This document shows, piece by piece, positions 6,479-11,437 of a stretch of 11,437 bases of DNA; the stretch's first letter is position 1, and each line of letters begins with the position of its first letter. The DNA comes from Fidelibacterota bacterium (GTDB taxonomy: Bacteria > Fidelibacterota > Fidelibacteria > Fidelibacterales > Fidelibacteraceae). The stretch lies in contig JAUXEL010000044.1 in the NCBI GenBank assembly GCA_030620575.1, forward strand, positions 1 to 11,437, in the 5' to 3' direction. Below the pieces are notes generated by a model, which saw only the letters and a list, made by a program, of their open reading frames with translations, was not told where the DNA came from and made no database searches. The position numbers were made by a program, and so were the translations under genes.

Positions 6479-8608
6479 ATGACAAAAACAAAAAGTCTTA
6501 TACTGTTTTTAGTTGTCCTTGTCGGCCTTTCGGGGTGTTTTGAGTTCAGAATTCCTGAATTTGGACCCATAGTACCCCCAAAAGTCGATGTGGGGCCCTA
6601 TGAATTTTATCTTACCAGTATGACCGTAAACTTTGATACGCTTATGTCATACCTCGGTGATGATCTATCCCTCGACGAATTTCGTGAAACATATCCTGAC
6701 GATCCGTCAGGTAATGCGGACTGGTTTGTCATGCGTGATACATTCAATACCGAGTTTGATCTGGATATGGGCATGAGCGTTGAACCGGTCTCAAATTCAA
6801 TTACCCAGTCTATGGAATTTACTGAGTTTGAAACCCGAAATTTTAATCTGGCAGAACCTATTGAACTGCAGGATATTATAGATTTATCAGCTTTGCCTGA
6901 TGGCACTAAGGTCCCCGTTGACTCTGTTGCCATTACACCGGATACATCCTATGTTCATTTCCCCATGGATCGCCAACGCTTCTCAGCGGGTGAACTGGAA
7001 GTAACCATTAATAATGATCTAGACTGTGCTCTCGGTACACCGATCTCTATTTCGGTATACGATTCAACAACCGCTTCACCTATACTTAATCCAAGCAGTG
7101 ACCCGGTTAAAGTGGCATGGGATCTCCCCATTCTACCAGGGAGTAGTTCATCGCAAAGCATGTCTCTTGCCGGCGTTGAATTTCCCAAAACTATCATGAT
7201 CATTACAGAAGGTGTTATTTGCGGGGATGAACCGGATACGCTGACAGTATCTGACGATATGAAAACATCTTCCTTTTCTGCCTCCGGTTCCATAAGCGGA
7301 CTGGTGGGTGAATTTGTAGAAGGAGATCTTGACCCGCAAGTCCTGAATGATACCAGCTATATCGATTTCGGTGATGATCTTGATGATCCGGAAATATCGG
7401 TTAATAAGGTATATCTCGATACCAGTCATATTGTTATTGATATTACCAATACCAGTTCCATCACCGGAAAAATCCTCCTGAATGTCATGTCTCTGGATAT
7501 ATCTAATGATCCCGGTGTCCAGTTCTTTACCACTGATTCCATGACCATTCCATCCAACTCCAATGCAACATACACATTCGATCTGAACAGTACCTCTGTC
7601 ATATTAACCGATGACTTTGAATATCACACTTACATTAATATTCCCGGTCAATACGGACAATTAGATGCTTCTGATGAATTCAGTGTGGATTTTGACTTTT
7701 ACGGCAAGAATCCCGGTGACAATATCATCATTAAATCGGTCGATGCCACATTCAACGATGCAGGATATACCTTTGATAATATCAGCATGGATATCGGCAT
7801 GGGTGACATCTTCCCTGATGAATTTGACGACATTGAAATATCCACCATAGACCTAAGTGTGGATATACTGACCGATATTACTATTCCGATGACTCTCGAT
7901 ATGGATCTTATCGGAGTAAAGAACAGCGGAGCGGATTCAATTACCTTATCCGTATCCCAGCAGATCACCGGTGTTGGCGGAAATAACCATATTGTTTTTA
8001 CCGGTGCAGCGGATCTGATCAATTTTAAACCTGACTCACTTATTTTCAGTGGAGATATCAGTCTGGACGGTTCCGGAAATATGCCTTTGACCCAAAGCAT
8101 ATCAATTGAAGGTATGTTTGCTGTCCCCTTTCAGTTTGATATTATTACACCGCTCTCCTTCTCTCCCGGATATATGAGTATGAAACTCGATACATTACCG
8201 GCCTTTCTGGATGATTTTACCGGTTCGCTTGAAGCACAGATCAATAATTCCTTTCAGTTTGGTGTGGATTTCATGGTTTCTATGGCACGCGATACAAATT
8301 ATTTTGATAATGTCGCTTATATCGACTGTGTCCGGACCATTGCCGACATTACCATACCCGCAATGGATACAACAACACAAATTTTGGTTCTGACCAAGGA
8401 GGATTATGATTTCATTGCAGAAAGCGAGGATTCCACCTGGATTGCAATTGAAATTGCTCTCATCGGCAGAGATGATGGAGAACCAACCACCTTCCTGACA
8501 ACCGACTCGGTTTCCTTACGTTTAAACATCTGTGCTGAAGGAACACTTGATTTTTCAGAGCTTAGCTTTGATACAACCGGAACAGATACGTCAGGAGGTG
8601 CAGAATGA
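6479..8608 (+). CDS. Large acidic beta-rich surface lipoprotein of unknown family
   Basis: A 709-aa protein with a clear lipoprotein signal, MTKTKSLILFLVVLVGLSGC (lipobox LSGC, lipidated Cys20). I do not recognise the family. The mature chain is very rich in Asp, Thr and Ser, poor in Lys and Arg, and alternates hydrophobic and polar residues as in stacked beta-sandwich domains. There is no enzyme motif. Modules appear to recur: a DTSYVHFPM-type start at about 155, another DTSYIDF at about 291 and DTSHIVIDITNTSS at about 314, each followed by a strand-rich segment. A short Thr/Ser/Gly tail closes the protein. The Asp-rich loops could bind calcium (inference). It overlaps the next gene by four bases (ATGA), so the two products are probably made in fixed ratio and may work together at the outer membrane. 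The start is supported by AAGGA seven bases upstream. Confidence 0.75.
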   Translation: MTKTKSLILFLVVLVGLSGCFEFRIPEFGPIVPPKVDVGPYEFYLTSMTVNFDTLMSYLGDDLSLDEFRETYPDDPSGNADWFVMRDTFNTEFDLDMGMSVEPVSNSITQSMEFTEFETRNFNLAEPIELQDIIDLSALPDGTKVPVDSVAITPDTSYVHFPMDRQRFSAGELEVTINNDLDCALGTPISISVYDSTTASPILNPSSDPVKVAWDLPILPGSSSSQSMSLAGVEFPKTIMIITEGVICGDEPDTLTVSDDMKTSSFSASGSISGLVGEFVEGDLDPQVLNDTSYIDFGDDLDDPEISVNKVYLDTSHIVIDITNTSSITGKILLNVMSLDISNDPGVQFFTTDSMTIPSNSNATYTFDLNSTSVILTDDFEYHTYINIPGQYGQLDASDEFSVDFDFYGKNPGDNIIIKSVDATFNDAGYTFDNISMDIGMGDIFPDEFDDIEISTIDLSVDILTDITIPMTLDMDLIGVKNSGADSITLSVSQQITGVGGNNHIVFTGAADLINFKPDSLIFSGDISLDGSGNMPLTQSISIEGMFAVPFQFDIITPLSFSPGYMSMKLDTLPAFLDDFTGSLEAQINNSFQFGVDFMVSMARDTNYFDNVAYIDCVRTIADITIPAMDTTTQILVLTKEDYDFIAESEDSTWIAIEIALIGRDDGEPTTFLTTDSVSLRLNICAEGTLDFSELSFDTTGTDTSGGAE

Positions 8609-10464
8609 AACGCGCAATAATATGTTTATTCATTTTTCTTCTCCCATTCTTCAGTATTGCTCAAGAGTCTGCTTCGCCTGAAACTTTCTTTAATGATCTG
8701 GTGAATATATTATCTCAAGATTCTACCGCAGATTCCATAAAAACCCCCGTAGTAAAACCGGAAGAAATTGCTCCGCTACCTGACCCTATGCCTGCTACCC
8801 AACCCATCCCGAAATTGGATTCACCTGTTCCCACACCGCTTGTCACACCGACTCCTGCTCCCGCAGCGACTCCGCTGAAAGAGGATACCACGCCTTCTGA
8901 AACCGTACAGATACCAACCGCTCCCCCCTCTGATACGCCGACTCCTGCTATCAGCCCGGAACCTGCAAAAGCTATTATCATCGGAACATCTCTCATAGAT
9001 AAAAAAGAACGTGTAAAGAAAGAAAAGGAGCCCATGGAGATCGTTCCTTATATTATGGAACCGAATCCTAAATCCCGCGCCCAGAAAAAGTATGTCAAAC
9101 AGATGGAAAAAGCTCTCAAAAGCCGTATGCGTTTGATCACGCTGGATCAGGCTGACATCATTCACGGTCGCAGATTCCGGAGTGTGGAAGCCGCAGTGAT
9201 GAATCCGGCAAATCTGGGGACACGCAGTGAATTTGGTAATTCTTTTTCGATCATTCCCTTTAGCAGCATGACGATCAATGCGAATACATCTACCCGTCCC
9301 TTTGTTCTGCTTGAGGACTATTTCAGTACCGGCGAACTTTTATCTGAAGCAGCGGAAGACAGCCTCATAGCCATGCTTGGGCCAAACGGACTGGAAGTCC
9401 CAATTGACATTAACATGCCGAATATGGTTTCATTTAAAATGGCTGCCCTGTTTGGTTCGTTTTATGCGAATTCCGGACTCTTTATCCGGGAACGCTCACA
9501 TATCCCTGCTGATTTTTTCGATATCCTTTTTGATGGAGCGACCTTTGATAATCCCTATCAGATGAATAATGATCTGGGAATTAATATTAATGCGTATATG
9601 AAAAACTCGGTTGGATACGGTTCCTTTGTTGAACTTCCCAGCGTGTTGGGTGAAATACGTTTTGGCGTCAGCGTGAACGCCTATGCCGGTGCCTTTTCGC
9701 ATATGAATATTACCAGTCTGGAACTGATTCCCTCTTCTGAAAGCGTTACTATGCAGGGAACAATGGAGGTTATGACCATTGCGGATACCCTGAGTCTGTT
9801 TGGAGATGATGGATTCAACTTCCATATAGTGGATGATTATGCGGGTATCCCGAATTTTACCATGGGTTATGATTTTGGTTTTGCCTGGCGCTTTAAATTA
9901 AATCGTCTTCTTCCCATTGCCCCCAAAATACTGAAGAATTATTTCGATTTTCAAGTGGGCATCGAAGACTTGGGCGCATCTATTGCCATGAACCACGCGT
10001 ATATGCGGGAAATCAGCTTTGAAGCCAACGCGGATGATCTTTTAGCTACATTCTCCGGTGATGATTTTTCTCTTGATTCTATCATGGTTGTTGAGGAGAC
10101 ACTTGTTTACGCCGATTCCACGATTTCACAACCTCTCGGTACAAAATTAAACCTTAATATACACTATCAGCCTATCACTCAGATTATGCTGAAATTCGGT
10201 TGGAGCACCTATATTACCGACGGATTGAACGCAAGCGATACACCCGATATGTACTACGGAGTTGATATTTATCCTGTCAGTTCTCTGAGTATCCACGCTT
10301 CTCTCCTGCAAAAGAATGCTATAAATTTCTGGGAAGCCGGTATAAAATTGTATTCCACTAAGAGTGAATTTGGAATTAAAGCCCGGATTTACGATCTGGA
10401 CTTCTCTCTCACAGAGAATCTCAGCGGAGCCGGTATTCAGTTTAATTGGGCCCGTTACTTCTAA
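8605..10464 (+). CDS. Outer-membrane beta-barrel protein with proline-rich N-terminal linker (DUF5723-like)
   Basis: A 619-aa protein with a signal peptide, MKRAIICLFIFLLPFFSIAQ, with cleavage probably near residue 20. Residues 47-120 form a Pro/Thr/Ala-rich linker with repeated TP and PxP units. A basic, partly helical stretch follows (about 132-176). From about 190 the chain has FRSVEAAVMNPANLG, the kind of A-x-NPA-x-L motif that opens the barrel in DUF5723, PorV and FadL-like proteins. It then continues in long amphipathic strands (for example FGVSVNAYAGAF, FTMGYDFGFAWRF, LNLNIHYQP, IKLYSTKSEFGIKARIYDL) and ends NWARYF, a terminal-Phe beta-signal for BAM insertion. Its ligand or cargo is unknown. 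The proline linker before a barrel suggests a periplasm-spanning or peptidoglycan-crossing segment, which is inference. It is coupled by ATGA to the preceding lipoprotein gene and followed by a strong terminator. Confidence 0.75.
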   Translation: MKRAIICLFIFLLPFFSIAQESASPETFFNDLVNILSQDSTADSIKTPVVKPEEIAPLPDPMPATQPIPKLDSPVPTPLVTPTPAPAATPLKEDTTPSETVQIPTAPPSDTPTPAISPEPAKAIIIGTSLIDKKERVKKEKEPMEIVPYIMEPNPKSRAQKKYVKQMEKALKSRMRLITLDQADIIHGRRFRSVEAAVMNPANLGTRSEFGNSFSIIPFSSMTINANTSTRPFVLLEDYFSTGELLSEAAEDSLIAMLGPNGLEVPIDINMPNMVSFKMAALFGSFYANSGLFIRERSHIPADFFDILFDGATFDNPYQMNNDLGININAYMKNSVGYGSFVELPSVLGEIRFGVSVNAYAGAFSHMNITSLELIPSSESVTMQGTMEVMTIADTLSLFGDDGFNFHIVDDYAGIPNFTMGYDFGFAWRFKLNRLLPIAPKILKNYFDFQVGIEDLGASIAMNHAYMREISFEANADDLLATFSGDDFSLDSIMVVEETLVYADSTISQPLGTKLNLNIHYQPITQIMLKFGWSTYITDGLNASDTPDMYYGVDIYPVSSLSIHASLLQKNAINFWEAGIKLYSTKSEFGIKARIYDLDFSLTENLSGAGIQFNWARYF

Positions 10465-10483
10465 GTATAATTAAATCTTATAT

Positions 10484-10513
10484 AAAAAAGCCCTGTATTT
10501 CAGGGCTTTTTTT
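10484..10513 (+). terminator. Rho-independent terminator after the lipoprotein/barrel pair
   Basis: The stem is aaaaaagccctg (10484-10495) paired with cagggctttttt (10501-10512), around a 5-base tattt loop. A T-run ending at 10513 follows the G+C core on the plus strand. Because A-runs precede the core, it would also work for the converging minus-strand four-helix-bundle gene. It lies 20 bases after the barrel stop codon. Confidence 0.92.
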
Positions 10514-10519
10514 GTAAGC

Positions 10520-10543
10520 ATGCAGTATGCAGTAAGTAGTAGT
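10520..10543. repeat. Short repeats on the left border of the four-helix-bundle cassette
   Basis: ATGCAGT occurs twice in tandem (10520-10526 and 10527-10533), followed by a degenerate AAGTAGTAGT run. Related CAGTAAT-type words occur in the opposite orientation on the other side of the gene (11010-11037). The similarity is imperfect. Confidence 0.45.
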
Positions 10544-10575
10544 CAGGACAAAGCAAACACTAATCAGAAATCAGT

Positions 10576-10959
10576 TTATTTTGAATAGCAAAATTTTTCA
10601 GGATGATTGATCATAGAATTTAACATCTTTCCTACTTCATCATATTTATCATATAATTTTCTATAATCTTCATCACTTATATAATCATGATCTCTTGCAA
10701 AATCCAACCATACTTTGGTTTCGGACATCTCGCCATATGAAACGGTTAATTTATTTATAAATGATTTTGAATAGGCTCTGAATGACCATGCTTCAGAAAT
10801 ATTAACTGAAATAGAACGAGATGATCTTCTTATTTGATCGGTTAGAGAATATTTTTCTTCTTTTGGAAAACTTTTACTTAACTCGAAAATCTTCTTTGCT
10901 AAAAAATAAGAAGTTTTAAATACAATGAGATCTTTAAAACCAAGATAATTCGTCCCCAT
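10576..10959 (-). CDS. Four-helix-bundle protein (23S rRNA IVP / Avd-like)
   Basis: A 127-aa protein of the 23S rRNA intervening-sequence protein group (TIGR02436, S23/four-helix-bundle family). It shows FKDLIVFKTSYFLAKKIFELS, then FPKEEKYSLTDQIRRSSRSIS, NISEA (the NIAEG position), and a long third helix with a GEMSETKVWLDFARD stretch. Family members form small helical oligomers and probably bind nucleic acid; the fold is shared with Avd of diversity-generating retroelements. No reverse transcriptase or variable repeat is present, and no rRNA gene, so this is a free-standing member. The frame is open to 11001, but AGGAGG (10965-10970) five bases before ATG 10957-10959 fixes the start there, which also matches the family N-terminus. 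Its base composition looks more AT-rich than the envelope genes to the left, suggesting recent gain. Short repeats border it on both sides. Confidence 0.85.
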   Translation of the reverse strand: MGTNYLGFKDLIVFKTSYFLAKKIFELSKSFPKEEKYSLTDQIRRSSRSISVNISEAWSFRAYSKSFINKLTVSYGEMSETKVWLDFARDHDYISDEDYRKLYDKYDEVGKMLNSMINHPEKFCYSK

Positions 10960-10964
10960 AACAT

Positions 10965-10970
10965 CCTCCT
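10965..10970 (-). promoter_or_regulatory. Strong Shine-Dalgarno of the four-helix-bundle gene
   Basis: A perfect AGGAGG (cctcct on the plus strand) lies five bases before ATG 10957-10959 and rules out the longer in-frame start at 11001. Confidence 0.8.
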
Positions 10971-11009
10971 CTTTGTCATTCAGCTTTATCTGAATTCTCA
11001 ATTCAATCT

Positions 11010-11037
11010 GATTACTGCCTATTGATTACTGATTACT
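11010..11037. repeat. GATTACT short repeats on the right border of the cassette
   Basis: GATTACT occurs three times (11010-11016, 11024-11030, 11031-11037), the last two in direct tandem; on the minus strand they read AGTAATC. They fill the space between the transposase stop codon (11040-11042) and the four-helix-bundle leader. Confidence 0.6.
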
Positions 11038-11039
11038 GG

Positions 11040-11437
11040 TTATTGGCAAAATGAAAGTGCAACGGTATTTTTCAATTTACTCATAGTAGTATTATTTATA
11101 TTGAACTTAATATCACTAAGCGTTTTTAAAGACTTATTTTCTTCCAAATATACAACAAGTTTTTGTGAATTCAGATTCCATTCTGCTAAAACGAAAAAAT
11201 TGATCCAATCAGCTGGAAGTAAAATTTCTTCATTCAGAATATTAATCATTCCTTCTCCTGGATGTGTATCACTTTCATGGATCTGACGTAAAAAACATAC
11301 CTTGGGAATGAAGTTTTTTTCTGCTTCTTTTTTTGGGGGTTTTTCATATCCGCTGTAACGTAAAGATGCCGCATTGAACAATTCCAATTGGCGATCAAGA
11401 TCTGCAATATTTTTAAAATGCCGACGATTCCAAAAGA
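11040..11437 (-). CDS. Integrase-core (rve, IS481-like) transposase, C-terminal fragment
   Basis: The minus-strand frame is open from the right window edge to TAA at 11040-11042, about 131 residues, with the 5' part outside the window. It begins FWNRRHFKNIADLDRQLELF, which resembles the end of an rve/DDE integrase core (RRHFK followed by a D/E-L-x-x-QL helix). It continues with SLRYSGYEKPPKKEAEKNF, the usual crop-up of a ...PP...EA segment after the catalytic core. A beta-rich C-terminal domain follows (EILLPADWINFFVLAEWNL, KLVVYLEENKSLKTL). The catalytic DDE residues are not in view. The last residues (about NNTTMSKLKNTVALSFCQ) are not ones I can assign, so the tail could be native or altered by the adjacent repeats. 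No terminal inverted repeat of an insertion sequence can be named with confidence. An internal TTG (11385-11387) should not be taken as the start. Confidence 0.62.
   Translation of the reverse strand, partial: FWNRRHFKNIADLDRQLELFNAASLRYSGYEKPPKKEAEKNFIPKVCFLRQIHESDTHPGEGMINILNEEILLPADWINFFVLAEWNLNSQKLVVYLEENKSLKTLSDIKFNINNTTMSKLKNTVALSFCQ

Noticed and set aside
6607..8100. Several 90-130-codon minus-strand frames opposite the large lipoprotein
   Set aside because: They mirror its Asp/Thr/Ser-rich codons; none has a signal, motif or credible start.
8715..9165. Glycine/serine-rich or arginine-rich open frames on the minus strand opposite the proline-rich linker
   Set aside because: They are the antisense of the Pro/Thr codons of the barrel gene, with no ribosome binding site or family similarity.
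10960..11001. 14-residue N-terminal extension of the four-helix-bundle protein
   Set aside because: It would translate through the AGGAGG site itself and has no counterpart in the family.
10516..11043. CRISPR array, suggested by short repeats
   Set aside because: The repeats are about 7 bases, degenerate, and lack regular spacers; there is no Cas gene.
10576..11437. Diversity-generating retroelement, suggested by the Avd-like fold
   Set aside because: No reverse transcriptase, template repeat or variable repeat is present in the window.

Overview
The window is bacterial chromosomal DNA of mid-range base composition, densely packed with genes. It probably comes from a Gram-negative member of the Fibrobacterota-Chlorobiota-Bacteroidota (FCB) sphere or a neighbouring candidate phylum such as Marinimicrobiota or Cloacimonadota. 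The reasons are several lipoproteins with lipobox cysteines, a beta-barrel that starts with an NPANLG-type motif and ends in Phe, a four-helix-bundle (23S IVP/Avd-type) gene, and an RqcH-type NFACT protein. This placement is an inference from protein style, not from a marker gene. Clear purine-rich Shine-Dalgarno sequences argue against a typical Bacteroidales genome.

Layout. (1) Positions 2-505 (+) are the C-terminal end of an RqcH/NFACT ribosome-quality-control protein. (2) Positions 505-701 hold a perfect 14-bp-arm palindrome and a short secreted-peptide ORF (minus strand) that ends inside that palindrome; the ORF region also carries what looks like the beta-signal of a lost outer-membrane protein in another frame. 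(3) Positions 563-2971 (minus) form a cluster of a YtcJ-like amidohydrolase, a CPBP/CAAX-type intramembrane protease (TAATG overlap) and the short ORF. (4) A 70-bp divergent intergenic region leads into a plus-strand cluster at 3042-6407. Its genes are a lipoprotein-anchored class I glutamine amidotransferase, a WalJ/YycJ metallo-beta-lactamase-fold nuclease, a lipoprotein cyclophilin and an RssA-like patatin phospholipase. Two of its three junctions are TAATG overlaps; the third is a 50-bp gap holding two perfect AT-rich palindromes. (5) Positions 6479-10464 (+) carry a translationally coupled (ATGA) pair of long surface proteins, a 709-aa acidic lipoprotein and a 619-aa proline-rich-linker plus beta-barrel protein, followed by a strong hairpin terminator at 10484-10513. 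(6) Positions 10516-11437 look like a mobile or accessory segment: a four-helix-bundle protein gene (minus) bordered by AGTAATC/ATGCAGT-type short repeats in opposite orientations, then the C-terminal end of an integrase-core transposase (minus).

How it fits together. The centre of the window concerns the cell envelope: three lipoproteins, a barrel, a membrane protease and a patatin hydrolase. The lipoprotein/barrel pair is the best candidate for something undescribed, because the two genes are coupled, close with their own terminator, and the first has no family I recognise. The flanks (palindrome and decayed ORF on the left, four-helix-bundle cassette and transposase on the right) show repeat-driven turnover. 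No CRISPR array, tRNA, rRNA, reverse transcriptase or recognisable defence operon is visible.
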